Of a DNA stretch of 11,781 nt, positions 1-7,193 are shown piece after piece. The stretch's first letter is position 1. The number at the start of each line of letters is the position of its first letter. The DNA is from Bacillota bacterium (GTDB taxonomy: Bacteria; Bacillota; Clostridia; Christensenellales; SZUA-584). Both the position numbers and the translations under genes were made by a program. The notes under the pieces are model-generated. The model worked only from the letters and a program-made list of their open reading frames with translations, was not told where the DNA came from and made no database searches. The stretch spans positions 1 through 11,781 of the forward strand of contig JAEWWC010000138.1 of the NCBI GenBank assembly GCA_023396555.1, written 5' to 3'.

Positions 1-862
1 CTACGTCCTTAATCATACCGGCTATCTCTCGCTTCAGTGGGTTCACGATAAGGTCCTCTATATTGACGAGTCCGCCGACAAAGGAAACCCGCACCGGCTT
101 TCCGGAGAAATCGAGCTGCCGATACGCGCCGTACACCACCAGCGCCAGCTCGCAAACCGCCTCGGCATATGCCGCCAGCGCCTGCGGGTCTCCGGCTCTG
201 GCTGCTGCCAGCAGCAGGGGCTGAAGTTCCGCCGTCTTTTTGCGGGATCCCACTATGCCGGATTCCACATGCTCTACAAGCTCAAAGTCGTCATCCAGCC
301 CGAAATGCCGCCGGACAATGTCGTACAGCGGACCTCTGGCCGCTCGCCCGTCGCTCTGCTTCGCAAAGAGTTCCAGCGCCTTCTTGCCCAGCCAAAATCC
401 AGAACCCTCGTCCGAAAAATATTCGCTCCAGCCTCCGCCGCGCGCGGTTCGGCCGCTATCGTCGCATCCGTAAGACATCGAGCCGGTGCCGGCGATCAGA
501 TTGATACCGCTCTGCAGCGCCGTCGCCCCTGCCCAGGCGCACGCGACATCATTCTGGAATAGGATGCGCAACGGGGAAAAAGCGCGGCTGATCGCTTCCA
601 CCGCTTCGGCGTCGTTCTTTTTGTTTTCACCGTATCCGGGCATCCCGAACCCGACAAACACTTCATTTGTGTCTGTAATACCTGCGGATCGAAATATCTC
701 ATCCATTCCCTGCCTCAGGCGTTCAATAACGGTATCCACCCCGTCCTGACGGCAATATGTCCCCGCTGTCCGGGCCTCCGCGACGGTGTTTCCGTTCCTG
801 TCGACGCAGATCAGCCGGGTCTTGCTGCCGCCTCCGTCTATGCCGATCATATATTTGGGCAT
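1..862 (-). CDS. BadF/BadG/BcrA/BcrD-family ATPase, N-acetylglucosamine-kinase-like sugar kinase (C-terminus beyond the left edge)
   Basis: This is a probable cytoplasmic ATP-dependent sugar or amino-sugar kinase of the ASKHA fold; the N-acetylglucosamine kinase branch is the closest match I recognise. The reading frame stays open from ATG at 862 to the window edge and gives 287 codons plus one base; the family is usually about 300-330 residues, so only a short tail is missing. Visible motifs in order: the phosphate-1 loop GIDGGGSKT (residues 7-15), FQND near 102-105, the phosphate-2/adenosine motif AGTGSMSYG (124-132) and the family signature GWSEYFSDEGSGFWLG (144-159); VGG near 262-264 fits the late nucleotide-binding strand. 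A GGAGG site at 871-875 lies 8 bases before the ATG and fixes the start. It follows the MalG-type permease by 39 bases with no terminator, so it is probably the last visible gene of the transporter operon and may phosphorylate the imported sugar. The substrate is unknown; glucosamine or an N-acyl hexosamine is a guess. Confidence 0.9.
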   Translation of the reverse strand, partial: MPKYMIGIDGGGSKTRLICVDRNGNTVAEARTAGTYCRQDGVDTVIERLRQGMDEIFRSAGITDTNEVFVGFGMPGYGENKKNDAEAVEAISRAFSPLRILFQNDVACAWAGATALQSGINLIAGTGSMSYGCDDSGRTARGGGWSEYFSDEGSGFWLGKKALELFAKQSDGRAARGPLYDIVRRHFGLDDDFELVEHVESGIVGSRKKTAELQPLLLAAARAGDPQALAAYAEAVCELALVVYGAYRQLDFSGKPVRVSFVGGLVNIEDLIVNPLKREIAGMIKDV

Positions 863-901
863 CGTGCTAACCTCCGTCCGGTGCTGAAAATCCACTGGCC
901 A

Positions 902-1768
902 TCATCCTTTGACCGCGCCAGAGGAAAGCCCTGAGATGATATATTTCTGAAAAATCAGCGCAATCAACACAGGCGGCAAACTCGCGATCACGCCCGCCGT
1001 GGATGTCAGCACAAAGTTTGGTCCAAACTTGCTGGAAAATTCGGTCAGCAGCACGGGCAGCGTCTTGGAGTCCAGCGTCTGCGTCAAGTTCACGGCATAG
1101 AAAAACTCGTTCCACGACAGTATGAATGCGAATATCACAGTAGCGGCCAGGCCTGTGGCCGCCACAGGAAGGATGATGCGAACAAAAGCTTTCAGCCGGC
1201 TGCACCCGTCGATCATCGCGGATTCCTCCAGCTCCATCGGGATGCCGTCGATATATCCCTTCATGATCCATACGATATATGGCATTACAAACGACAGATA
1301 TGTGATGATAATCCCTGTTAGCGTATCCAGCAGATCCATTCTGATGAGGATGATGTAGAGCGGAATGATCAGCGCCACAGCGGGCAGCATTCGGGTAAAC
1401 ATCGTGACGTTCATCAACGTGCTTTTGCCCCGGAAACGGAATCGAGAATACGCATAGGACGCAAGCAGCCCGATGATCAGCGAGATCACCGTTACCACAC
1501 ACGCCACAATCAGACTGTTGGTTAAAGCGTGCATAAACTGCGAGGCGGCGTTAGTCGTGTTGCCTGAAGTACCAAAAAGCATCGCTTTGTAGTTCTCCAG
1601 TGTTGGCTGCTGCGGAAACCATCTCAGCGGCAGCGTGATAAGATCCTTTTTGGTGGAAATGCTGGCGATAATGAGCCAGGCAAAAGGCGCTACCGTCCAG
1701 ATAACGATCACCACGACAAGCACATATAACACGATCCTGCCGACTCTCTTCTTTGTGCTGATTTTCAT
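902..1768 (-). CDS. Carbohydrate ABC transporter permease, MalG type
   Basis: This is an integral membrane subunit of a CUT1-type sugar importer, and forms the pore with the MalF-type partner encoded just upstream. The 288-residue length is normal for MalG-like proteins. Six hydrophobic segments are visible, roughly at residues 12-36, 83-107, 118-142, 150-168, 203-220 and 257-274. The cytoplasmic EAA coupling loop lies at about 178-203 and contains EESAMIDGCS followed by a hydrophobic ILPVA end; it docks on the ATPase. The C-terminus QKYIISGLSSGAVKG is characteristic of the MalG branch. The start codon overlaps the end of the upstream permease by four bases (ATGA), which implies translational coupling, and a GGAGGG site lies just upstream at about 1776-1781. 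The ATPase is not in this operon; the MsmX/UgpC-like gene at 5850-6980 is the best candidate. The sequence does not reveal the substrate. Confidence 0.95.
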   Translation of the reverse strand: MKISTKKRVGRIVLYVLVVVIVIWTVAPFAWLIIASISTKKDLITLPLRWFPQQPTLENYKAMLFGTSGNTTNAASQFMHALTNSLIVACVVTVISLIIGLLASYAYSRFRFRGKSTLMNVTMFTRMLPAVALIIPLYIILIRMDLLDTLTGIIITYLSFVMPYIVWIMKGYIDGIPMELEESAMIDGCSRLKAFVRIILPVAATGLAATVIFAFILSWNEFFYAVNLTQTLDSKTLPVLLTEFSSKFGPNFVLTSTAGVIASLPPVLIALIFQKYIISGLSSGAVKG

Positions 1769-2766
1769 GCGACCGCCCTCCTTTTTCGGCGTTCAGCCAT
1801 AGACAGCTTTTGTTTTCTGGATGTCCTTGATATGCCGCTGTCGTCATTCCCCCGCATAAATACCTTGATATAGATGTATGTCAGGAAGAAGCATATCAAA
1901 GACAGCATATAGCTCATTGCCGAGGCATACCCGAACTCCGAGTATTTGATGGCTGTTCGCTGAATGAGCAGCGTCACAAACTCCGTGGCGTTTACAGGTC
2001 CTCCGGCTGTCATGATATAGATGAGGTCGTAGGTCTGAAGCGCCCAGATCACCTTGGTGATGACCAGCACGATCACAACGGGCTTGATCTGCGGCAGCGT
2101 AATCTTCCAGAAAGATCTCCAGCCACCCGCCCCGTCTATCGAGGAGGCTTCGTACAGATCGTTCGGTATTGTCGCCAGCGCCGCGATCGTCAGAAGAACG
2201 ACATAGGGCGTCTCCTTCCAGAGGTCCGCGAACACCACGCAGAAAAATGCCGATACCGGCTGTCCCAGCCAAAGCTGATAGCTGTCAATAATGCCGGTCT
2301 GCGTCAGCAGCGCGTTCAAGGGGCCATAGTTCGCGTTGAAAATCCACTTCCACATGATGGCGTTGACAACACCGGGAAGCGCCCAGGGTAATATCATAAG
2401 CCCGCGCACAAAACCGCGGCCTTTAAATTTCTTATTAAGCACCAGAGCAATGGCGATGCCGAGCGCAACCTCCAGAAAAACCGTAATGAAGGTAAACGCC
2501 AGCGTCAGACCCATCGAATTCAGGAATCTGCCGTCTTTGAAGAGCTCAACGTAGTTGTCGCCCCCTACAAAAGACATGCTTTGATCAGAAAGATTGAGCT
2601 TGGAAAAGCTGAGAATGAATGAATAGACAATCGGAATGGCCATGACGCCCAGAATGATGATAAGGCTCGGCACCGATAGCGCCTGGGGAAAATGGCGGTC
2701 CAGCCAGCTTCCGCCAATCAGGTTTTCGCTGGGCTTCGAGCGCTTTTTTCGCTTTTTCTCCGGCAT
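1765..2766 (-). CDS. Carbohydrate ABC transporter permease, MalF/UgpA type
   Basis: This is the first permease subunit of the CUT1 sugar importer. It has 333 residues, with a strongly basic cytoplasmic N-terminus (residues 2-17) and a basic C-terminal tail (about 305-331). Hydrophobic segments occur near 31-53, 86-111, 121-143, 171-200, 228-246 and 281-303. The EAA loop is at about 205-230, with YEASSIDGAGGW and then FWKITLPQIKP. The sequence NANYGPLN before the central helices is also typical of this family. It lies between the solute-binding protein gene and the MalG-type gene, in the usual order. Its ribosome-binding site is unusual: an uninterrupted run of eight G residues (2776-2783), 9 bases before the ATG, instead of AGGAGG. 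A strong hairpin lies in front of it, so it is probably expressed below the binding protein. Confidence 0.95.
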   Translation of the reverse strand: MPEKKRKKRSKPSENLIGGSWLDRHFPQALSVPSLIIILGVMAIPIVYSFILSFSKLNLSDQSMSFVGGDNYVELFKDGRFLNSMGLTLAFTFITVFLEVALGIAIALVLNKKFKGRGFVRGLMILPWALPGVVNAIMWKWIFNANYGPLNALLTQTGIIDSYQLWLGQPVSAFFCVVFADLWKETPYVVLLTIAALATIPNDLYEASSIDGAGGWRSFWKITLPQIKPVVIVLVITKVIWALQTYDLIYIMTAGGPVNATEFVTLLIQRTAIKYSEFGYASAMSYMLSLICFFLTYIYIKVFMRGNDDSGISRTSRKQKLSMAERRKRRAVA

Positions 2767-2775
2767 ATTATATGT

Positions 2776-2783
2776 CCCCCCCC
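2776..2783 (-). promoter_or_regulatory. Homopolymeric G8 ribosome-binding site of the MalF-type permease gene
   Basis: On the minus strand eight consecutive G residues end 9 bases before the ATG at 2766. No AGGAGG-like sequence is nearer, so this run must serve as the Shine-Dalgarno element. All other clear sites in the window are mixed purine (GGAGG or GAGGTG). Homopolymer runs can vary in length, which would change the spacing here without changing the protein. Confidence 0.55.
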
Positions 2784-2797
2784 TGAACAGAAAAGAT

Positions 2798-2829
2798 ATC
2801 GGCGGGCAGTTTTTCGCCCGCCCGCCGAT
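2798..2829 (-). terminator. Intercistronic hairpin between solute-binding protein and permease genes
   Basis: A perfect 10-bp G+C-rich inverted repeat (ATCGGCGGGC / GCCCGCCGAT, arms 2798-2807 and 2820-2829) encloses a 12-base loop. On the minus strand it is followed by ATCTTTTCTG, a short interrupted U-rich stretch. It starts 22 bases after the solute-binding protein stop codon. Such hairpins are commonly found after the first gene of sugar ABC operons, where they partially terminate transcription or protect the 3' end of the binding-protein message, giving more binding protein than permease. I infer that role here; a full terminator is less likely because the permeases show no promoter of their own in the 85-base gap. 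Confidence 0.7.
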
Positions 2830-2851
2830 TTCTAAGCTTACCTTACGGACA

Positions 2852-4174
2852 TCAGGAATTTTCTTTTTGCAGTGCGATGCACTGATCCTGAATGCTCTTC
2901 AGGCCATCATCCACAGTGGTCTGTCCAAGCATCATTTTCTGAACTTCCGTCATGAGCACGTTGGTATACTCATCATACCATGTCAGGTTCGGGAGGCCCT
3001 GAGAGCTCGCGATCTGTCCCGCAAAATTCTCCCAGTAAGGATATTTCGCCAGCAGGTCGGCATCGGAGAACAGGTCCGTCCAAACCGGCAGCGCGCCAAT
3101 GGTATCGGCTCTCTGTTTGTCAAATTCCTTGCTGGACATATACTCAATATACTTCCACGCGGCATCCTTGTGCTGGGAGGTCTTCGGAATCGCCATGGCT
3201 TCCGGCAGTGTCAGTACCATCTGCTGTTCGCCGTCGGCATGCACAGCAGTGTTCGCCACTGCGATCTGGTCCACAATCGACGAGGATTCAGGGTCATTCG
3301 CCAGCGAATAAACGCCCGGCCATGCCTGCAGCATGAACGCGCTTCCGCCCGTGCAGAACACGTTGGCCACCGTCTCATAGTCCGCAGTGAGTGACCCCGG
3401 GTCCACGATCTTGTCGGTGTTCATCGCGTTGACGATGAATTCAAAAGCGGCTTTGGTTTTCGCGTCGTTCGCCATCACAGGGTTTCCTTTGTCGTCAAAG
3501 AGCTTGCCGCCAAAGGAGTAAACAAGGAAGGTGATTTCGTTGCTGCCCGTCTGCTGATTCATATAAGAATCAATGAAGCCATAGGGAGCAACACCCTTTG
3601 TCTGAATGGCTTTGGACATCTCGGTCAGTTTGCTCCAGGTTTCCGGAGGCGCGTCATACCCGGCGTCCTTCAGCATCTGGGAGTTGTACATGAAGAAACG
3701 CGTGTCGTTGTTCCATGCAATGCCATACAGCTTGCCGTCAACAGAAAACTTGTCGATCAGGCCGGGAAGCATTCCCTTCATGATCTCGTCCGAGGCGTAG
3801 TCGTTGAGCGGCGTGAGCCAGTCATTGTCATAGAACTTCTGGACCCACGAGTTGTCAAACTCGATCACGTCATACGCGCCGCCGCCCGCCGTCAGGTCTG
3901 TCATAATGCTGTCAGCCACGTTCTCCCAGCTCTCGTTGATCAGTTCAACCTCAATACCGGTTTCCTGTTCAAACTTGCGCGTCATCTCTTCATGAAAACC
4001 TACGGTGTCCATCTCGTGCTTGGGCAGTATGACCGTAATCTTTTCTCCGGTCTTTTCCACCGCCGCATCAGAACTGCTGCTGGCAGCCTCCTGCTTGCCG
4101 CACCCCGAGAATGCCAGAGGAAGCGACAAAATGAGAATTCCTGCAACCACAATAGCTAAAATTCTTTTCTTCAT
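2852..4174 (-). CDS. Extracellular solute-binding lipoprotein of a sugar ABC importer (family 1)
   Basis: This protein captures the sugar outside the membrane and delivers it to the two permeases downstream. It has 440 residues, the usual size for this family. The N-terminus is a lipoprotein signal: MKKR, a hydrophobic stretch at about 5-22, then FSGC with the lipidated cysteine at residue 25, followed by a Ser/Ala-rich linker. The mature part matches the COG1653 pattern: ITVILP strand, FHEEMTRKFEQETGIEVELI near 50-70, DLTAGGGAYDVIEFD, and a late W-containing region (AAWKYIEYMSS, NLTWYDEY). I place the start at 4174, not at the in-frame ATG at 4180, because the AAGGAGGT site (4181-4188) abuts the first ATG and is 6 bases from the second. 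It is the promoter-proximal gene of the operon. The substrate is unknown; its neighbours suggest a sugar or amino sugar. Confidence 0.95.
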   Translation of the reverse strand: MKKRILAIVVAGILILSLPLAFSGCGKQEAASSSSDAAVEKTGEKITVILPKHEMDTVGFHEEMTRKFEQETGIEVELINESWENVADSIMTDLTAGGGAYDVIEFDNSWVQKFYDNDWLTPLNDYASDEIMKGMLPGLIDKFSVDGKLYGIAWNNDTRFFMYNSQMLKDAGYDAPPETWSKLTEMSKAIQTKGVAPYGFIDSYMNQQTGSNEITFLVYSFGGKLFDDKGNPVMANDAKTKAAFEFIVNAMNTDKIVDPGSLTADYETVANVFCTGGSAFMLQAWPGVYSLANDPESSSIVDQIAVANTAVHADGEQQMVLTLPEAMAIPKTSQHKDAAWKYIEYMSSKEFDKQRADTIGALPVWTDLFSDADLLAKYPYWENFAGQIASSQGLPNLTWYDEYTNVLMTEVQKMMLGQTTVDDGLKSIQDQCIALQKENS

Positions 4175-4180
4175 AATCAT

Positions 4181-4188
4181 ACCTCCTT
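4181..4188 (-). promoter_or_regulatory. Ribosome-binding site that fixes the solute-binding protein start
   Basis: On the minus strand AAGGAGGT is followed directly by ATGATTATGAAG. The first ATG (4180) would touch the site, while the second (4174) has a normal six-base gap. The second also begins with the classical MKKR signal-peptide start, so it is preferred. Confidence 0.8.
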
Positions 4189-4199
4189 CTTACTTCTAA

Positions 4200-4275
4200 T
4201 GTATATCTTCGGGGCTGCATCACTCAATCTTCATTTTCCGGTATTCATATTCAAAAGTGTTCATTGAATTGACAA
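4200..4275 (-). promoter_or_regulatory. Candidate promoter(s) for the transporter operon
   Basis: Two imperfect sigma-A-like arrangements read leftwards. One is TTGAGT (4222-4227), 16 bases, TATACA (4200-4205), which would start transcription close to the ribosome-binding site. The other is TTGTCA (4270-4275), 17 bases, GAATAT (4247-4252); its -35 overlaps the -35 of the opposing promoter. Neither is perfect, and I cannot choose between them from sequence alone. Some promoter must lie here, because the upstream gene is divergent. Confidence 0.35.
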
Positions 4276-4297
4276 GCTATGAGGACTTGGCTAATTT
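4269..4297 (+). promoter_or_regulatory. Sigma-A-type promoter of the FucI-like gene
   Basis: A perfect -35 hexamer TTGACA (4269-4274) is followed after exactly 17 bases by TAATTT (4292-4297). The predicted transcript would carry a leader of about 60 bases before the ATG at 4366, ending in a GGGAG ribosome-binding site at 4353-4357. A short dyad, TTCAA at 4250-4254 and TTGAA at 4264-4268, ends at the base before the -35 and could be a regulator site; this is inference. Confidence 0.6.
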
Positions 4298-4365
4298 GTA
4301 GTTGAATAATTCCTGTTTATTATATCCGGTTTGTATCACAAAGAGAATAGAAGGGAGATTTTTAA

Positions 4366-5745
4366 ATGTTAAAGGTCAAGGCTGGTTTTGTTGTTTATGG
4401 CGTTCATAAAGATGGGCTTTGCGACCCCCTTGGAACACCCTTCATCGACGAACAGATCGTTGATGCGTCGAAAAAGGCCCTCGTGGCCGAAGGTATCAGT
4501 CTGGCGGAGCATGAAACCGTCGTCGCAACCAAGCAGGAGGCCAAAGAGGCTCTTCTTCCGCTGGCCAAGGACGACAGCGTAGACTGTCTGGTCTTGTTCT
4601 CGGGAACATGGATATGGTCCGCCCATATGATCGCCGCGGTCAGGGAGTTCGCGAAAACCGGCAAAGGCGTCGTCATATGGACGCACGACGGTTCTCAAGG
4701 CTGGCGTCCCGTGGGCGGGTTCGTGCTGTCGGCAGCGCTTGGCGAGGTGAGCATCGTGCACCGCTTCGTCTATGGCGGTACTCAGGACCCGGCCAACGTC
4801 AAGCGAGTAGCCAGCTACTGCAAAGCTTCCGCCCTGAAACGCAGCATGGAGATGACCACGCTGATGGCGTTTGGTGGACGCGGCATGGGGCAAACCTGCG
4901 GTGTGGCCGATCCCTCCCAGTGGATGAAGATGTTTGGCATCGACATCGATTCCCGCGATACCCACGAGCTGGTGGAAACAGCAAAAAGCATCCCTGAAAC
5001 GGATGTGGCCAAAGGATTCGCCGACACCGCACGTCGCTTGGGTACGTCGATGGAACGTACGCCTGAGAGCGAAAAATCGATGCGGCTCTATCTGGCCCTG
5101 AAAGCGCTGAAAGAAAAGGAGGGGTTCGATTATTACACGATCCAGTCTTTCCCCGGCCTGGGGGATTACTACTGCGCTTCGTGCTTCGCGCAGAGCATGA
5201 TGCTGGATGACAAAGTGCCCACCTCCACGCTCAGTGACTATAACACAGCCCTCACATCCATCATCATCACGAACCTGAGCGACGACCCCATCTACTATGG
5301 GGATCTGCAGCATGTGGACAAAGCCAAAATGGAGATCAAGATCATCGGCGACGGCGCGGTACCGCCTTCTCTGGCCGACAGCCATGGCGTATCCTTCGCC
5401 AGCCATGGCATCCCCACCGAAGGCGAAGCGGGCGGGTTGTCCATCAGCCTCATCTGCAAGCCAGGCAAAGGCGTATTGGCCCGTGTCAGCCGGCAGAACG
5501 GCCAAATGCGGATGATCATCGTGCGGTGTGACGTCTTTGTTCCGGAGGAAGCGGAGCTTGAGGCTCGCCGGAGGGAATGCGGCATTCCGTTCTGGCCGCA
5601 CGCCTTCGTACATGTTCATGGTGATATCGAGAAAATGCTCGCGAACTGGAATAACGAATATGCCTGCCTGGGTTATGGGGAAGACCTCTACGACCAGATC
5701 GTCGACTTCTGCCAGCTTACAGGCATGGAAGCGATCCTTCCGTAA
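4366..5745 (+). CDS. L-fucose/L-arabinose isomerase-fold protein, divergent
   Basis: The protein has 459 residues and resembles the short FucI/AraA-fold proteins found in sugar loci. Recognisable family stretches are VDCLVLFSGTWIWSAHMI (72-89, second strand-helix of the N domain), GVVIWTHDG (101-109), a central GGRGMGQTCG (170-179), then IQSFPGLGDYYCASC (259-273), SDYNTALTS (290-298), YYGDL (310-314) and a C-terminal HAFVHVHGDIEKML followed by YGEDLYDQIVDFC. Known members interconvert aldoses and ketoses with a divalent metal held by Glu, Asp and His. In the family motifs as I remember them (CE.D, a later D, HCG and NH), this protein keeps D313 but has L289 at the Glu position, GDG (328-330) for HCG and N430-E431 for NH. 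It may have changed chemistry, or act without metal, or bind sugar only. It has its own promoter and RBS, diverges from the transporter operon and is followed by a bidirectional terminator. Fold assignment is fairly sure; catalytic activity is not. Confidence 0.8.
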   Translation: MLKVKAGFVVYGVHKDGLCDPLGTPFIDEQIVDASKKALVAEGISLAEHETVVATKQEAKEALLPLAKDDSVDCLVLFSGTWIWSAHMIAAVREFAKTGKGVVIWTHDGSQGWRPVGGFVLSAALGEVSIVHRFVYGGTQDPANVKRVASYCKASALKRSMEMTTLMAFGGRGMGQTCGVADPSQWMKMFGIDIDSRDTHELVETAKSIPETDVAKGFADTARRLGTSMERTPESEKSMRLYLALKALKEKEGFDYYTIQSFPGLGDYYCASCFAQSMMLDDKVPTSTLSDYNTALTSIIITNLSDDPIYYGDLQHVDKAKMEIKIIGDGAVPPSLADSHGVSFASHGIPTEGEAGGLSISLICKPGKGVLARVSRQNGQMRMIIVRCDVFVPEEAELEARRRECGIPFWPHAFVHVHGDIEKMLANWNNEYACLGYGEDLYDQIVDFCQLTGMEAILP

Positions 5746-5770
5746 GAACTCGACCCGCTGTACAAAACAC

Positions 5771-5804
5771 AATGAGCCATACGGCGGACACCGTATGGCT
5801 CATT
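5771..5804. terminator. Bidirectional intrinsic terminator between convergent genes
   Basis: A perfect 14-bp inverted repeat (AATGAGCCATACGG at 5771-5784, its complement at 5791-5804) has a six-base loop. It sits between the FucI-like stop codon (5745) and the ATPase stop codon (5850). Leftward transcripts run into GTGTTTTGT after the stem and rightward ones into TCATTAAC, so termination should be better for the ATPase message. The A/U-rich stem ends add to the U tract in both directions. Confidence 0.85.
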
Positions 5805-5849
5805 TCATTAACAGAACGATAATCCCAGTCTTAGGCCGCTGCCGCAATC

Positions 5850-6980
5850 CTACTCGCCGGCCGACAGCAGGTTCAGCCCGCTGGCTCTGTCAAACAGGTG
5901 CACCAGCTTGCCGGGCATTACGAACGAGATATCTGTGCCCGATTTGATGCTGCTGTTGTCGTTGCACGGCAAGGATGCGGTGGGGAACCTGATGATGATA
6001 TCGTTCCCCTCAAAATTGACGTGAATGTATACCTCGCTGCCCATCATCTCCGACACGTCCACTTTTACATTGATCGCGCCCGGGGCGCCGTGTTTGGTGA
6101 CGACGATGTGCTCAGGCCTGATGCCCAGCGTGATCTCCGCGCTGCTTTGACCTGCGTTCTTCAGCTCACGCTGCGTTTCATCCGTCAGTTCCACCTGAGT
6201 ATCCGCTACTTTCACATAATATCCGCCGCCGCTTTCCACCAGCTGGGCGGGGAAGAAATTCATCTGCGGCGTGCCGATGAAGCCGGCCACAAAAAGATTG
6301 TGCGGGTGATTGAACACCTGTCCGGGCGTCCCGATCTGCTGGATAAAGCCATCCTTCATGATGACGATCCGGTCGCCCAGCGTCATCGCTTCCGTCTGGT
6401 CATGGGTCACATAGACAAACGTCGTGTTGATGCGTTCTCGCAGCTTGATGATTTCAGCACGCATCTGGTTCCTCAGCTTGGCATCCAGATTGGACAGCGG
6501 TTCATCCATCAGGAACACCTTGGGTTCACGCACGATGGCGCGGCCAATCGCAACGCGCTGCCGCTGCCCGCCCGAGAGCGCCTTGGGTTTCCGGCCCAGC
6601 AGATCGGTAATGCCGAGTATGTCGGCGGCTTCATGTACCTTCTGCTTGATGACGTCTTTTTTAACCTTGCGCAGCTGCAGTGAAAACGCCATGTTGTCGA
6701 ACACCGTCATATGAGGATACAGCGCATAGTTCTGGAACACCATCGCGATGTCGCGGTCCTTGGGCGGCACTTCGTTGACCAGTCTGTCGCCGATAAAGAG
6801 CTCGCCCTCCGTGATCTCCTCCAACCCCGCGATCATGCGAAGCGTCGTCGATTTGCCGCAACCGGATGGACCCACAAGCACCACAAACTCCTTGTCGTAC
6901 ACTTCCAGATCGAAGTTATCGACCGCCACGACATCCTTTTCATAGACCTTCCTGATGTTTTTGAGCAATATCCTAGCCAT
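5850..6980 (-). CDS. ugpC: Sugar ABC transporter ATP-binding protein, UgpC/MsmX/MalK type
   Basis: This cytoplasmic ATPase powers carbohydrate import by docking on the EAA loops of MalF/MalG-type permeases. It has 376 residues, the normal length. Motifs in order: Walker A GPSGCGKST (37-45), Q-loop FQNYALYPHMTV (Q83), signature LSGGQRQR (135-142), Walker B VFLMDEP (155-161, catalytic E160), D-loop SNLDAKLR, and H-loop THDQTEAM (H193). The C-terminal third, after about 235, is the TOBE/OB regulatory domain (GIRPEH near 288). The start fits the conserved MARILLKNIRKVY opening, but no good ribosome-binding site stands before it; the strong AAAAAAGGAGG at 7101-7111 is over 115 bases upstream. MsmX-type ATPases often serve several importers and are encoded apart from them, as here. 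It is most likely the partner of the permeases at 902-2766. It is not adjacent to them, so the pairing is inference. Confidence 0.96.
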   Translation of the reverse strand: MARILLKNIRKVYEKDVVAVDNFDLEVYDKEFVVLVGPSGCGKSTTLRMIAGLEEITEGELFIGDRLVNEVPPKDRDIAMVFQNYALYPHMTVFDNMAFSLQLRKVKKDVIKQKVHEAADILGITDLLGRKPKALSGGQRQRVAIGRAIVREPKVFLMDEPLSNLDAKLRNQMRAEIIKLRERINTTFVYVTHDQTEAMTLGDRIVIMKDGFIQQIGTPGQVFNHPHNLFVAGFIGTPQMNFFPAQLVESGGGYYVKVADTQVELTDETQRELKNAGQSSAEITLGIRPEHIVVTKHGAPGAINVKVDVSEMMGSEVYIHVNFEGNDIIIRFPTASLPCNDNSSIKSGTDISFVMPGKLVHLFDRASGLNLLSAGE

Positions 6981-7022
6981 AACAATCTGCTTTGGAACGG
7001 ACGACCCCTCGAACCGCCCCTT

Positions 7023-7048
7023 GCTGCCGGCCGTATTATGCCGGAAGC
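7023..7048 (-). other. Hairpin in the ATPase leader
   Basis: On the minus strand GCTTCCGGC (7040-7048) pairs with GCCGGCAGC (7023-7031), with a single mismatch and an eight-base ATAATACG loop. No U-tract follows, so it is not an intrinsic terminator. It lies 42 bases before the ATPase start codon and may affect message stability or translation. A second smaller G+C-rich hairpin lies upstream around TGCGGTGCCGCA (about 7066-7077). Confidence 0.45.
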
Positions 7049-7100
7049 TTTACCGCAGGTCTCCACGCTGCGGCACCGCAAGCAACAGCGGAATTCACAA

Positions 7101-7111
7101 CCTCCTTTTTT
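7101..7111 (-). promoter_or_regulatory. Orphan Shine-Dalgarno sequence
   Basis: AAAAAAGGAGG on the minus strand is the best ribosome-binding sequence in the region, yet no start codon lies at a 5-10 base spacing. A GTG two bases downstream (7096-7098) would open a 20-codon peptide ending at 7036, but that spacing is too short for normal initiation. It may be a relic of a lost or displaced start, or part of a regulatory leader. Confidence 0.4.
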
Positions 7112-7121
7112 GCACAATGTA

Positions 7122-7193
7122 CGCCTAAGTTGTGGAGTAGACGCACACGTCATATTTTCGGCATCGCGCATAACTTGGATCGGGCGCCTAAGT
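7122..7193. repeat. Pair of CGCCTAAGT direct repeats, possible operator
   Basis: CGCCTAAGT occurs at 7122-7130 and 7185-7193, with 63 bases between corresponding positions, about six DNA helix turns. The second copy is also the left arm of an inverted repeat, GGCGCCT (7183-7189) with AGGCGCC (7214-7220). Same-face repeats between divergent genes fit a regulator site, but no regulator gene is in the window. Confidence 0.35.

Noticed and set aside
2636..3394. 252-codon plus-strand open frame across the permease/binding-protein junction
   Set aside because: It runs antisense through two recognised genes and the hairpin between them; nothing supports expression.
4369..5772. 467-codon open frame on the minus strand, opposite the FucI-like gene
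   Set aside because: It is antisense to a well-recognised protein, rich in His, Arg and Ala as expected of a complementary-strand shadow, has no family motifs, and would run through the terminator.
5898..6683. 261-codon plus-strand open frame opposite the ABC ATPase
   Set aside because: Antisense shadow of a protein with all ATPase motifs; no ribosome-binding site and no family resemblance.
6985..7020. GGTTCGA-like sequence on the minus strand resembling a tRNA T-loop
   Set aside because: The flanking bases do not pair into a T-stem, and no acceptor or anticodon arm is found around it.
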